Shown: positions 19,437 through 28,983 of the stretch, piece after piece
Layout of the letters: every line of letters starts with the position of its first letter
How positions within the stretch are numbered: position 1 is the first letter of the stretch
Source: Acidobacteriota bacterium
GTDB taxonomy: Bacteria; Acidobacteriota; Terriglobia; Acidiferrales; UBA7541
DNA length: 64,000 nucleotides
NCBI GenBank assembly: GCA_003167215.1
Contig: PMTV01000049.1
Coordinates: 298 to 64,297 of the forward strand
Reading direction: 5' to 3'
The notes under the pieces: model-generated
What the model was told of the DNA's origin: nothing
What the model saw: the letters and a program-made list of their open reading frames with translations, nothing else
Databases searched by the model: none
Program-made: the position numbers and the translations under genes

Positions 19437-20660
19437 TCAAATCAGACGTTTCATCTGAACCACAATGTCCTGAGTTTTCCCGTTTCGTTCGATCAATAGC
19501 TTGTACCTGTGGCCGACTTGGCGAAAGAGATCCCGGATAGCAGTGAGTGTCATGTCCGCGGCGGGTTCTTCGTCGATTCCAGCAATTACGTCTCCTTCGC
19601 GAATACCGGCCGCAGCGCCAGGCGTTCCCGGCTGAACTCGAACGATTTCAAAAGTCCTGAGTCCGGTCCCTTTTGCGACGATCGAGAGGCCGCTCATATC
19701 TTCCTCGGCGAACTTATTGAACTGTAGGTTTGGTTCCAGAATTATTCGCTGATGCGGAAGGTCAAAAATCACCGTAAAGCGCCGCAGAAAGCCCGCGCCG
19801 ATTGTGCCGGCGATATTTTTACTTTGCGCGGAAGATGGATTGGACTGAGAAAACGCGGCGACCGGCTCTTCGATCGTGTAACCGCCAAGTTGAAAGGCCT
19901 TTAAACGGCCCAGGAGAATCTTCGCGCCGGCGTCTACCGACGGGTAGGACGCGGGAATCGTTTTGAAACGATTCGGAGAAATGCCGTGGGAATCGGTAAA
20001 GGTCCTGGAGAAAACGATCGAGGAGTCGAGCGCTGTGTTCACAACGAAATCGGCTTCCAGCGTCTTATGCCCCGGGATGGAAATTTTTGCTCGGACCAGC
20101 GGTGTGGTCCCGGCGAAGGTTCCCTGAACACCCTTGGCTGCTCCGGAATAAGTATAGGTTGCGGGATCGTAGAGCTGGATTGTCTGTCTCGAATAATCGA
20201 TCACAACCACCAAACGGGAGAAAAAGTCCGCTCCCAAAGTTCCCTGATAGGGCACGCCTATCTGAGTGCTGAAATCGTTTCTGGCCGCGACCGCGAGGCT
20301 ACTCATGGGCAGCGCGAGACCTGGGAGATTGAGGACGCAATTTTGTATAGTCGAACTCGACTTGTCGGCGGGGACCGCGGCGTCAAGTACGCGGCTTGGA
20401 TCCACCGACGTTGCGCTTGCGGCGGAATCCAGTTCGAAAAGCGAAGGTTTGCCCTGATTAATGCTTACGGGAAGAAATATGAGATTGGAGATGAAGGTTG
20501 CCGGGGCTTGCGCGGCGTTGCCGCTGTAGGAGAATCGAGCGGGCTCGGTATTTTCTTGCTGTGCCAGCGCAGGCGATTGCCCGCGCAACGCAGGCTCAAG
20601 GCGGAAGCTGAGGGCCAAGGTGCAAATAAAGATCAGAAAGATTGTGCATCGCCGGCTCAT
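19437..20660 (-). CDS. Secreted aspartyl-protease-like protein with PDZ domain
   Basis: 407 residues with an N-terminal signal peptide (IFLIFICTLALSFRL). Two retropepsin/pepsin-like lobes are visible: the first with FELDSAASATSV, where the D-S-A triad is the catalytic Asp motif, and a second half with a less clear active-site motif. A C-terminal PDZ domain (about 325-405) has VQPGTPGAAAGIREGDVIAGI. The protein is expected in the periplasm or at the cell surface. GGGAG precedes the ATG. Family members are common in acidobacteria, but their substrates are not known to me. Confidence 0.85.
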   Translation of the reverse strand: MSRRCTIFLIFICTLALSFRLEPALRGQSPALAQQENTEPARFSYSGNAAQAPATFISNLIFLPVSINQGKPSLFELDSAASATSVDPSRVLDAAVPADKSSSTIQNCVLNLPGLALPMSSLAVAARNDFSTQIGVPYQGTLGADFFSRLVVVIDYSRQTIQLYDPATYTYSGAAKGVQGTFAGTTPLVRAKISIPGHKTLEADFVVNTALDSSIVFSRTFTDSHGISPNRFKTIPASYPSVDAGAKILLGRLKAFQLGGYTIEEPVAAFSQSNPSSAQSKNIAGTIGAGFLRRFTVIFDLPHQRIILEPNLQFNKFAEEDMSGLSIVAKGTGLRTFEIVRVQPGTPGAAAGIREGDVIAGIDEEPAADMTLTAIRDLFRQVGHRYKLLIERNGKTQDIVVQMKRLI

Positions 20661-20748
20661 TCAATCTCCCATGGTATGAGCGCACGCAAAAAGCAAAGGG
20701 CGGAAACCGTTGTGATCGGATAAAAACCTAACGGACCCCAAACAGCGT

Positions 20749-22488
20749 TTACTGGATGTAATAATCAAAGTAAATGCCGTTGGAATCTTTCCACCAGCCG
20801 TTCGCACTAACGTGCAAATGGCGACTGAATAGGCCGGGCTTGATCGCCTGCAGCCACTCGGCAGAGGGAGGATTTTTCTGCTTTTCCGTTTGCTCCAGTT
20901 GTTGCACGTAGCGAATTATTACTTTATCCCACGGTATCCGAGTAAGGTCTGCGCCGCCGACCCCGGAAAGTTTCTCCGGCATAAGCGACCGCAAATGAAT
21001 GAAATCGGTGTTTGAGAAAATCGAGCCTGCCGAATCTGCGGCGGGTTTTCCATTGATCCGTGCTACCGCTTCACGCACCATCGCCTTACGGGGAGCCACG
21101 ATTATAAATTGCGGCATTACGGCGAGATAATAAAAGCTGCGGCGTTCCTGCCCGCTGGTTGGATCGTGCGTGGGATATGACAAATCCAGGTAGGTTGTAT
21201 CGCCTGAGGTATCTTCCGCGGCAATCATTTTGGCGAGACCGGCGCGCAAGAGCCTGAGCACATCCTGAGGCCTCTGAATTGTGAGCGCAAACATCTGCTG
21301 GGAGTTTCCGTCCTCGGTGAACGAAAGCTGGGAGGCGACCTCGCCGGTAAAGAGCTGCAGCGCGTCCGTGACTGACATTCCCAGAAAGCCCTGCGCCATG
21401 GCTTCGACGCTCGCGAAGCCCATCGCCTGCTGAGGCGTGACGGCTGCCAGAACAGCTTCTCGAATCATTTGATACAACGGCGCAAAGTTGAATCGGGAAA
21501 TACCGAAATACGAGGCCGTGCCGACGATCGACTGCGTCTGGAAGGTTGCTGAGCTCGCGCCTGCAAATTCGAAAGGGCTTCCCGCGGAAGTGTCTCCAAG
21601 AATCCCGCCGCGTAGGTGCACCGCTTCACCGGAAAAACTTATGCCTCCGCCCGCCACGTGAATTCTATCTAGATGGAGATTGTGAATAAATTTCGCTAAC
21701 GGCTGATCCTTCTGATCGGAGGGAATCCATTGATCCGGATCGAGGGTGCGCGCGAAATACTCCACGGCCGCGTCGGATCCTATATAGGGGCGAATGGCCT
21801 GGTATTCGGGCAGTTGCGTCACCGAAGTTGCCGGCTTACGTGCACCGCTGAAGCGCGTCACGAGATCCTCAATCACTTCTTTCTGACTGGCAAATACAAG
21901 ATAATTTGTCGTTTGGGCGCTGTACTCGGTGTTTGCGTTCGGCCCTTCGACTCTGACCTCGATGGAAGTTCCGCCGAAGCTATAGGTTGTGATTTGCGGC
22001 TTCTCTTTGCTGGCGGCCCGAGCGGCCAATTTCAATTTCTGGACTAAATCGGTCTTGCCGGTCATATCATATACAAGGAACAAACTGCCGAGATGCGAAG
22101 GATCGCCCGGGGAAGCGGCTTTGGAAGGTGCCGAGCCCGCAATTAACCCGGCCGCTGTGGGATTATCGAGTAATGATATTAGGTCGGATAGTTGTACCAC
22201 CGGAGCCGCAGACCCATCCTTCTGCTGATGTTGCAGAAGATTCTTCGCGAGCGCTTGCCGGATAACGTCGAAATCCGGATCTTCCAGAAGCTGCAATACG
22301 TGGTTTTTTTTATCTGCGCCACCCAAAAATGACTTGCCGCGCCATTGCACGTAAAAAAGAGTGTTCTGCGGCAGGCGCTCGGAAATAGGGGGAGTTTGAG
22401 CGAACAGCGAACTGCCGGCAAAAATACAAACGAAAACTACGGCGATGGCGCGACAAAACAAATGACCGCCAGGCCGCCGGAAACGCAT
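20749..22488 (-). CDS. Exported DUF3352-like protein
   Basis: 579 residues from the ATG at 22488, chosen because AGGAG lies eight bases upstream; a GTG 13 codons earlier is possible. A signal peptide (FCRAIAVVFVCIFAGSSLFAQ) is followed by LPQNTLFYVQWRG, typical of DUF3352-like exported proteins, then alternating alpha/beta sequence. No catalytic motif is evident. It probably forms a leftward transcript with the coiled-coil gene upstream. Confidence 0.7.
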   Translation of the reverse strand: MRFRRPGGHLFCRAIAVVFVCIFAGSSLFAQTPPISERLPQNTLFYVQWRGKSFLGGADKKNHVLQLLEDPDFDVIRQALAKNLLQHQQKDGSAAPVVQLSDLISLLDNPTAAGLIAGSAPSKAASPGDPSHLGSLFLVYDMTGKTDLVQKLKLAARAASKEKPQITTYSFGGTSIEVRVEGPNANTEYSAQTTNYLVFASQKEVIEDLVTRFSGARKPATSVTQLPEYQAIRPYIGSDAAVEYFARTLDPDQWIPSDQKDQPLAKFIHNLHLDRIHVAGGGISFSGEAVHLRGGILGDTSAGSPFEFAGASSATFQTQSIVGTASYFGISRFNFAPLYQMIREAVLAAVTPQQAMGFASVEAMAQGFLGMSVTDALQLFTGEVASQLSFTEDGNSQQMFALTIQRPQDVLRLLRAGLAKMIAAEDTSGDTTYLDLSYPTHDPTSGQERRSFYYLAVMPQFIIVAPRKAMVREAVARINGKPAADSAGSIFSNTDFIHLRSLMPEKLSGVGGADLTRIPWDKVIIRYVQQLEQTEKQKNPPSAEWLQAIKPGLFSRHLHVSANGWWKDSNGIYFDYYIQ

Positions 22489-22597
22489 GCGCAGCTCTCC
22501 TGTAACGCTCGATCGTTCCGCGTTCACGCGCTCACCCCCGTAAGTTTGTGATTTTCCGAAACGGCCTCTTGCGATTCAACCTCATTCGTCCATGGTT

Positions 22598-23500
22598 CTA
22601 ATTCCCCGGCGGGGTACTCGAAGGCGCGCTGGACGGCGCCCCGGCCGGTACGCTGGGAGGTGCCGCACGCGCCGACTTGGGCGTGCTCAAATATCCCTTC
22701 GCTGTATCCTTGGTGAGATCGAACACGACGATTTCGTAGGGCGCGCGAGCTCCGCGGACGTAAAACTGAATTGGTTCGCCAACGGTTTTGTCTTTTTTCT
22801 CGATGGTTTTGTCGTCCGCCACAACATTCAACGTGTATTTAAAACGCTTAGTATCGGTTTTGCGTAGCTGCACCTGAATGGGGCCGACGCGATCGGGGCC
22901 CTGGGAAGATTTGGCAAGCGTGAATTCAAAAATGTCGCGCTCGCCCATGCGCTTGAGTTCTTCTACTTCGTCATGATTTCTAGCGATCAAGCCGCTCTGC
23001 ACACCCAAGTCGCCGATGGTGCTCTGCAGCTTGGTCTTCGTTGTTTCCAGGTCGGCCTTGGTTGCAGCCACATCATTCTTGGTTCCGTTGAGTTCGGTGG
23101 CCACCTGCCCAAACTTCGTAGTAGTGTCGGCCTGTACTTCTCCGATTTGTTCTTTCAACTGCGCGTCGCTCTTTTGCTGCTCCTTCTTGATGGATTGCGC
23201 CAAGCTGCGCGCGCGCGCGAGTTCATCTTGAGTTAATCCTAGTTTTTGTGACGTTACTTCGAGCTGCCCTTTCAGGTCCGCTACGCGCGAATTCGTCTTG
23301 TCGACCTCGGCAGCGAGCGCTTGAAACTTCCTATCGGCGTCGTCCAAGCCTTTGTGAAAATTTTGACGTGCCGCGTAACCTGCATACAACAAATAGCCCA
23401 CCAACGCAAAAGCTACGACGAAAAGCAGCGTCACCCAACGCGGCAGTCCTGCTTCGGTCACATGCGTCACTTCCACGGGGGTGTTCGGGTTAGAACTCAT
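22598..23500 (-). CDS. Membrane-anchored coiled-coil protein
   Basis: 300 residues. The ATG at 23500 has AAGGAGG four bases upstream and is preferred over an ATG 12 codons earlier. One membrane segment at about residues 22-42, then a long coiled coil (about 50-185; repeated L-x(6) heptads with ADLETTKTKLQ) and a compact C-terminal domain (FEFTLAKSSQGPDRVGPIQVQL to YEIVVFDL) ending in an Ala/Pro/Ser tail. The arrangement suggests an envelope protein with a periplasmic stalk. No specific function recognised. Confidence 0.8.
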   Translation of the reverse strand: MSSNPNTPVEVTHVTEAGLPRWVTLLFVVAFALVGYLLYAGYAARQNFHKGLDDADRKFQALAAEVDKTNSRVADLKGQLEVTSQKLGLTQDELARARSLAQSIKKEQQKSDAQLKEQIGEVQADTTTKFGQVATELNGTKNDVAATKADLETTKTKLQSTIGDLGVQSGLIARNHDEVEELKRMGERDIFEFTLAKSSQGPDRVGPIQVQLRKTDTKRFKYTLNVVADDKTIEKKDKTVGEPIQFYVRGARAPYEIVVFDLTKDTAKGYLSTPKSARAAPPSVPAGAPSSAPSSTPPGN

Positions 23501-23516
23501 CGAGCCTCCTTGGGCA

Positions 23517-23534
23517 GGGCGGCTGCAGCCGCCC
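23517..23534. repeat. Perfect 18-bp palindrome, GGGCGGCTG repeat
   Basis: GGGCGGCTG followed by its exact reverse complement CAGCCGCCC, just upstream of the coiled-coil gene and between it and queF. It shares AGGGCGGCTGC and a following CCCA..GGG element with the copy near 1660. It may be a transcriptional roadblock/terminator for queF-side transcription or a dispersed repeat. Confidence 0.55.
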
Positions 23535-23572
23535 ATATGGGACGGAATTATGGCTGACGCTTGGCAGGAAGT

Positions 23573-23983
23573 CTATGCCCGGCGCGGACCTTTGTTACTT
23601 CCCCGGGACGGCCATCGCGCTTCCACCGTGGTGGTCAGCCCGCCTCGCGGTGTGAATTCGCCGGTCACGCGAAACCAAGCGGGATGGACTGCGGCTACAA
23701 AATCGCGCAGCATTCGGTTCACCGCGTTTTCGTAAAAGATCCCGAGATCGCGGTAAGACAGCAGATACATTTTGATGGATTTCAATTCGAGGCAGAGTTT
23801 TTTCGGCTGGTACTGGATCGTAATGACTCCGTAGTCCGGAAGGCCTGTCTTGGGGCAGACGGAGGTGTACTCCGGAAATCGAATGGTAATTTCGTAGCCG
23901 GGGAAATGATTCGGCCAGGTTTCCAGAGCGGGAAGCTTTGCGTCAATTCCCGCGCGCGCGTGCGCGGCGGTATAGTCGGGCAT
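23573..23983 (-). CDS. queF: NADPH-dependent preQ0 reductase (7-cyano-7-deazaguanine reductase)
   Basis: Reduces preQ0 to preQ1 in queuosine biosynthesis; cytoplasmic, T-fold. At 136 residues this is the short unimodular type. The catalytic Cys43 sits in YTSVCPKTGLPD, with the proton-relay Asp50 seven residues later, matching the known Cys/Asp spacing of the B. subtilis enzyme. The QueF motif follows as LELKSIKMYLLSYRDLGIFYE. AAGGA precedes the ATG at six bases. No other queuosine genes are in the window. Confidence 0.96.
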   Translation of the reverse strand: MPDYTAAHARAGIDAKLPALETWPNHFPGYEITIRFPEYTSVCPKTGLPDYGVITIQYQPKKLCLELKSIKMYLLSYRDLGIFYENAVNRMLRDFVAAVHPAWFRVTGEFTPRGGLTTTVEARWPSRGSNKGPRRA

Positions 23984-24043
23984 ACGGATTCCTTTCCGAC
24001 GCTATTCTACACGCGCAGCGCCGCGGAACGGAATTGCTTAAAC

Positions 24044-24072
24044 TTGCTCCGCGCGAAAGTTTTAGGTATGCT
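24044..24072 (+). promoter_or_regulatory. Candidate sigma70-type promoter for the zinc-ribbon gene
   Basis: TTGCTC at 24044-24049 and TATGCT at 24067-24072 are separated by exactly 17 bases, 29 bases before the downstream ATG. The match is moderate; the spacing is ideal. Confidence 0.4.
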
Positions 24073-24101
24073 GCGGGCGAAAAGAGGAGCAATTTCACAC
24101 G

Positions 24102-24470
24102 ATGATTTGTCCGCGATGCCGCAGCGCCAATTGTTTTCAATCGCATCGCGACGGCGTGTTGGATTACTCCCTTTCGGCAGTCGGCCTGCGCCCCTGGCGA
24201 TGCCACACCTGCGATCACCGATATTGTGCCTGGCGCGTAGCGGCCACCTTTGAGCGGTTTGCCCATTGCTCCAAATGCGGAAATTTCGATCTGGAACACA
24301 TTTCTAGCGAACGCGTGGAGTCAGGAACTTTGCTCCGCTTGAAGCGCTGGCTGCATTTTCCGGCTTACCGCTGCGATCCTTGTCGAGAAAGATTTTTCAG
24401 CGTACGCCTATTCCGCCGTATCCGCCCCTCTATGGTCTCGAGCACTTTGGACCGCCCCGCAGAAAGTTAG
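24102..24470 (+). CDS. Multiple zinc-ribbon protein, 122 residues
   Basis: Small Cys-rich protein with four CxxC knuckles: CPRC at the start, CHTC near residue 33, CSKC near 56 and CDPC near 92, enough for two zinc ribbons. The C-terminal part is basic (Arg-rich). AGAGGAG lies upstream of the ATG. No signal peptide or membrane segment is clear. Divergent from queF. Nucleic-acid binding is plausible, but I do not recognise the family. Confidence 0.75.
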   Translation: MICPRCRSANCFQSHRDGVLDYSLSAVGLRPWRCHTCDHRYCAWRVAATFERFAHCSKCGNFDLEHISSERVESGTLLRLKRWLHFPAYRCDPCRERFFSVRLFRRIRPSMVSSTLDRPAES

Positions 24471-24530
24471 GCTTCATTTCTTGAATTCTGCAGTGATAAT
24501 TTTGCGAGAGCGGTTCCGAGCGGACTAGAA

Positions 24531-25820
24531 TTAATGGATGGCGCCCACTTCGTAATTTAGCGCGGAAATGGCGGTTTCGTAATCGTACTTGGCGCTGGCT
24601 TGCGTAATTTCGGCCTGGGTCATATTTAGCTGCGCTTGACTCAACTCGATGATGGAACTCAAGCCCAGCTTGTAGCGCTGCTCGGCGAGATCGAGCGCCT
24701 GCGTCGCCTGACTCAAGAGTTGTTGCGTCACGGCAAGACGCTGGAACGCTGCATTGGATTCGAGCCACGCTTTGCGAACCTCGCGCACAATGTCGTTCTG
24801 CAGGCCCCGAAGATACTGCTCCTGCGCCCGAGCTTGTGCGTTGGCTTCGGCGCGCAATGCGCCGAATTCGTGCCCGTTGAAGAGTGGAATATTTACGTTA
24901 AAGCCCGCTGCCGCGTACCGGCTTCCCAGCGGTTCTTCGCGATAAGGGGCCAGCCCCGCCGCGCCTACTGCTGAGATCGTAGGGAACCACAAATCTCGCT
25001 CAGCGGTCGCATAGCTTTGGGCCGAGCGAACGTCCAGGCGTCGGCTGACCAGTTCCGGCCGATTTTGCAATGCTTGCGAAATTAGTATGGAGACATTTGG
25101 AGACGGAGCCGGCGGCACTGGCTCTTCCATCAGAGTGAATATTTTCTCATCGGGATAGCCGAGTGCAGTGGAAAGGTCCGCGTAGGAGTCCTCTACTCCG
25201 TTTTGGGCTTGAATGAGCAAGAGCTGTGCCTGAGCCAAGTCCACATTGGCAAAGCTCACGTCCAATCCGGATCTGAGCTTGTTCTGCTCCAAGGCTGTAA
25301 TTTGATCGGATACGAGCTGGCGATTTTTTACGGTTTCTTGGGCAACGCGCAGAACAGCCTGCGCCCGCAACACGGAGTAGTAGGCCCGGTCAACATTGAT
25401 CAGGACGTCCGCGCGCGAGGTGGTCACATTCTCTTTCTCTGCTTGCGCGTGCAGGCTGGAGCTTTTTACCAATTCATGGGTCCGGCCGAAGTCGGTAACC
25501 AGCTGGTTAACGGTGATTCCGTTTGCGAATCGGTCGTAGATAATCGGATTGTTTAACGCGCCGGCGGAAATTCGACTATCGTGCTCAGATTCCGCGCCGG
25601 TAATACTGCCAACGGCTTGAGGATAGTAGGCTGAGCGCGCTTGCGTCACCTGGGCTTGTGCGGCATTTGCCAAATATCCGGCCGCCTGAATTTGCGGATG
25701 ATTTTGGATAGCGATTTTCTCAGCATCTGCGAGAGAGAGGCTCTGAGTACCTTGTGCCGCACACGGGATGGCCATCAGGGCGACCGCTGCTAAATTCAAA
25801 AATAAATGACGCGGGGACAT
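24531..25820 (-). CDS. TolC-family outer-membrane efflux channel
   Basis: 429 residues: signal peptide (LNLAAVALMAIPCAAQ), then two repeated TolC domains with long helical hairpins (AQAQVTQARSAYYP, LAEQRYKLGLSSIIELSQAQ). It forms the outer-membrane exit duct for the RND pump encoded directly upstream; the pump's TAA and this ATG overlap by one base (TAATG), so the pair is translationally coupled. Confidence 0.93.
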   Translation of the reverse strand: MSPRHLFLNLAAVALMAIPCAAQGTQSLSLADAEKIAIQNHPQIQAAGYLANAAQAQVTQARSAYYPQAVGSITGAESEHDSRISAGALNNPIIYDRFANGITVNQLVTDFGRTHELVKSSSLHAQAEKENVTTSRADVLINVDRAYYSVLRAQAVLRVAQETVKNRQLVSDQITALEQNKLRSGLDVSFANVDLAQAQLLLIQAQNGVEDSYADLSTALGYPDEKIFTLMEEPVPPAPSPNVSILISQALQNRPELVSRRLDVRSAQSYATAERDLWFPTISAVGAAGLAPYREEPLGSRYAAAGFNVNIPLFNGHEFGALRAEANAQARAQEQYLRGLQNDIVREVRKAWLESNAAFQRLAVTQQLLSQATQALDLAEQRYKLGLSSIIELSQAQLNMTQAEITQASAKYDYETAISALNYEVGAIH

Positions 25821-28800
25821 TAGTGCGCCTCCTCTGGAAGAACCGCCATCGTCGGGGCTTTACGATGTTGATACATAAGAAGGTACGCTGCTGGGACTAC
25901 GAAGATGGTGAGAATGATGGAAGAAACCAATCCGCCAATAATCACGCGAGCGAGTGGCGCATAGGCTTCGCTGCCGGTTTCCAGTTTGAAAGCCATGGGA
26001 AGAAGCCCGACGACGGTTGCCAGCGAAGTCATCAGAATAGGGCGAAGCCGAATGCGGCACGCGTGCGCTACCGCTTCGACCAAAGTGTGCCCCTGGCTGC
26101 GCAGCACGTTCGCAAAATCAACGATCAAGATGCTGTTGGAAACCACCATTCCTTGCAACATTACGATTCCCATGAGCGATTGAATGTTCAGGGTTGTTCC
26201 CGTGAATGCCAGAGTCAAGATCACGCCCACGAGACCGGTCGGAACAGCAAGCACAATCAGAAACGGATCGATGAACGAAGCGAACTGCGCGACCAAAATC
26301 AAGTAAACGAGCAAAACCGCCAGCAAGAGTCCCAGGCCGAAACTCTTGAACGAGGATTCCATAGTGACCACCAGCCCGCGCACATTGATGCGGACGTTCG
26401 GTGGGAGTTGAGCGCCGGCGATAATCTTGGAGATTGCCTTAGCCGGACCGCCGATGTCTTCTCCCGTGGGAGCTACATACACGTCAAACGTTCGCTGCAA
26501 TTGATAATGGTCCACTTCCGTGGGCGTCTGAATCTGAGTCACATCGGCCACCTGGCTAAGGAATGTCGGCATTTTGAGATTGGGAGAACGCAACGGCATA
26601 GCCTTCAAATCGTCGATGGACTTCACTTGATTTTCCGGGTACTGCACGCTCACGAAATAGTTGTTGCCGGTTTTTGGATCAACCCAGTAGCTGGGCGCGA
26701 TCATGACGTCCGAAGTGAGCGCGGTGATTACGTTGTCCACGACTTCTTTGGGGCTGAGGCCGAGCTGGCTGGCGCGCTCGCGATTGACGGTCAGCTGCAA
26801 CGCCGGATAATCCATATCCTGCGGGATATAAACGTCCGATACGCCCGGTACTTTCTCGATTTGGCGCGCCAGATTTTGGGCGATGGCGTCGCCGGTTTTC
26901 AGATCCATCCCGCTTACTTGAACATCAATCGGCGCGGGCATGCCTTGGTTTAGAACGGCATCAACCAAGCCTCCCGATTGAAAATACGTGCGCAACTGCG
27001 GCAATTCCTTCGCCACTTGCTCGCGCACCTCGCGCATATAAACAAAACTGCTGACACTGTGATCCTCCTTAAGGCCTACGTTCACAGTGGCCGTGTGCAT
27101 TCCGGAGTTAGGGGTGAACAGAGCGGACAGGTCGGGAAAAACGCCGATATTTGAAACGATCGTGCTTAGGTCCGAGGGTTTGACAATTTTCCGGATGATG
27201 TCCTCAACCTGCTTCACGTAATCGTTGGTCAGTTCGATGCGAGTTCCAGTGGGCGCTTTGACATTGATGACGAACTCGCCGGCATCGGTGCGTGGAAAGA
27301 AGGCGACGCCTATCAAGGGCGTAAAGGCAAAGCACAAGAGGAAGAAAATGGCGAAGCCCCAAACAACTTCGCGGGGGCGGTCGAGCGCTTTGCGCACCCA
27401 GCGCTCGTAAACATTCAGCATCCGCTCAAATTTTGCGTTAAAGCCTGCATGAAACCGCTCGCCCCAGGATTTAGGTGAATTCGCCGATTCTTCTTCCAGG
27501 TTGTGGACGGGCTTCAGAAAATAAGCGCAAAAAAGGGGCACGACCGTTACGGCATCAAAATAGGAAGCGAACAATGCGATTACCACGGCCAGAGCGAGAG
27601 CGGAGAATAAATATTTGCTTACCCCGAAAAGGAAAGTGACCGGAAAGAACACCACAATCGCAACCAGCATAATAGCGAGAACCGGCAATGCTACTTCGTT
27701 TGCTCCGTTCACAGCCGCAACCTTGGGAGCTTCGCCAAGCTCGAGATGGCGGTAAATGTTTTCCAGAACTACCACCGAATCGTCAATTAACCGGGAAAAA
27801 GCGAGCGCAAGGCCGCTGAGGACCATGCTATTAATCGTTTTGTTCGCTGAATGAAGGACGAAAAAAGTGATCATCACAGAAAGAGGAATCGAGAGGAAGA
27901 CTGCTGCCGTGGCGCGAAAACTTCCCAGGAATATCCAAATCATGATGGCGGTGAGCAGCACACCGAGGCCGCCTTCCCGCAACACGGTTGAAATGGCGCC
28001 CTTGACGAAAACGGATTGGTCAAACACGACATGGACCTTCAGCTGCGCGGGAATATCGCGAAGAGTTTTGATCGCCTTTCGAATGCCGTCCACCACGGCG
28101 ATTGTGTTGGTATCGCCGCCCTGCTTGAGGATCGGGACGTACACGGATTTTTGTCCATTCACGCGCACGATGTTGTACTGCAGAAACGAGCTGTCCACGG
28201 CTTTGCCAATGTCGGAGACGAATACGGATTTCTCGCCTTCCGTTTTCAACGGGATATCGTTGATAGCCTCCGCATTCGCCACCTGCGCGTTTGTGTAAAT
28301 GTTGTAGTCCATTGGGCCGATGCGAACGTCGCCCGCGGGAAGGATCAGGTTTGACTGATCGATGGCGCGCACCACATCCATGGGGCTCAATTCGTGAGCT
28401 TGCAATTTCAGCGGATCCACATCGATCATGATCTGGCGGTAACGTCCGCCGTAAGGCGGAGGCACCGTAGCGCCGGGAACGCCTGCAATCTGGTTGCGGA
28501 TGCTGAACTGCAAATAATCATGAAGCTGCGTTTCGCTCAAACCTTGGCCCTCTACGGTCAACAGGCACACCGGAAGACTTGACGCATCCACTTTCATCAC
28601 GACAGGCGGAAGCGTACCCTGTGGCAGCCGCCGCAGGTCCGCCATGGCCAGATTTGAAATTTGGGTAACGTCCGCGTTGGCATCCGATCCAGGCTGAAAA
28701 TAAATTTTAATCAGGCTGACTCCAGCCATCGACCGCGATTCCATGTGATCGATTCCGCTGCCGAGCGTGAAGAACCGCTCGAACGTGTCGGTGATGTCGG

Positions 28801-28975
28801 CTTCAATTTGCTCGGGCGGCATTCCATTGTAAAAAGTGGCTACCAGGACCACGGGAATGTCGATGGGAGGAAACATATCCACGGGCATTTGCACCAAAGC
28901 CGTTAGGCCAAGTACACAGACTAGAAGGCACAGGACGATGATGAAGTAAGGGTGTCGTATGGAAAATGTCGGCAT
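25820..28975 (-). CDS. RND efflux pump, inner-membrane permease
   Basis: 1051 residues, the usual length for AcrB/MdtB-like pumps. Twelve membrane segments are expected, with the first directly at the N-terminus (PYFIIVLCLLVCVLGL) and two large periplasmic loops. The proton-relay pair is present as LIDDSVVVLENI in the fourth membrane helix region. The C-terminal half has the mirror pattern ILIVDFAN. A SD (AGGAAA) precedes the ATG. It works with the adaptor gene upstream (8 bp gap) and the TolC gene downstream. The substrate cannot be read from the sequence; the DD pair favours the general drug/organic type rather than a metal (CzcA) pump. Confidence 0.95.
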   Translation of the reverse strand: MPTFSIRHPYFIIVLCLLVCVLGLTALVQMPVDMFPPIDIPVVLVATFYNGMPPEQIEADITDTFERFFTLGSGIDHMESRSMAGVSLIKIYFQPGSDANADVTQISNLAMADLRRLPQGTLPPVVMKVDASSLPVCLLTVEGQGLSETQLHDYLQFSIRNQIAGVPGATVPPPYGGRYRQIMIDVDPLKLQAHELSPMDVVRAIDQSNLILPAGDVRIGPMDYNIYTNAQVANAEAINDIPLKTEGEKSVFVSDIGKAVDSSFLQYNIVRVNGQKSVYVPILKQGGDTNTIAVVDGIRKAIKTLRDIPAQLKVHVVFDQSVFVKGAISTVLREGGLGVLLTAIMIWIFLGSFRATAAVFLSIPLSVMITFFVLHSANKTINSMVLSGLALAFSRLIDDSVVVLENIYRHLELGEAPKVAAVNGANEVALPVLAIMLVAIVVFFPVTFLFGVSKYLFSALALAVVIALFASYFDAVTVVPLFCAYFLKPVHNLEEESANSPKSWGERFHAGFNAKFERMLNVYERWVRKALDRPREVVWGFAIFFLLCFAFTPLIGVAFFPRTDAGEFVINVKAPTGTRIELTNDYVKQVEDIIRKIVKPSDLSTIVSNIGVFPDLSALFTPNSGMHTATVNVGLKEDHSVSSFVYMREVREQVAKELPQLRTYFQSGGLVDAVLNQGMPAPIDVQVSGMDLKTGDAIAQNLARQIEKVPGVSDVYIPQDMDYPALQLTVNRERASQLGLSPKEVVDNVITALTSDVMIAPSYWVDPKTGNNYFVSVQYPENQVKSIDDLKAMPLRSPNLKMPTFLSQVADVTQIQTPTEVDHYQLQRTFDVYVAPTGEDIGGPAKAISKIIAGAQLPPNVRINVRGLVVTMESSFKSFGLGLLLAVLLVYLILVAQFASFIDPFLIVLAVPTGLVGVILTLAFTGTTLNIQSLMGIVMLQGMVVSNSILIVDFANVLRSQGHTLVEAVAHACRIRLRPILMTSLATVVGLLPMAFKLETGSEAYAPLARVIIGGLVSSIILTIFVVPAAYLLMYQHRKAPTMAVLPEEAH

Positions 28976-28983
28976 TGGGTTTC

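Noticed and set aside
25754-26953. 399-residue frame antisense to the RND pump
   Set aside because: The opposite strand encodes a full-length, motif-complete RND pump; the frame is a codon-bias shadow.
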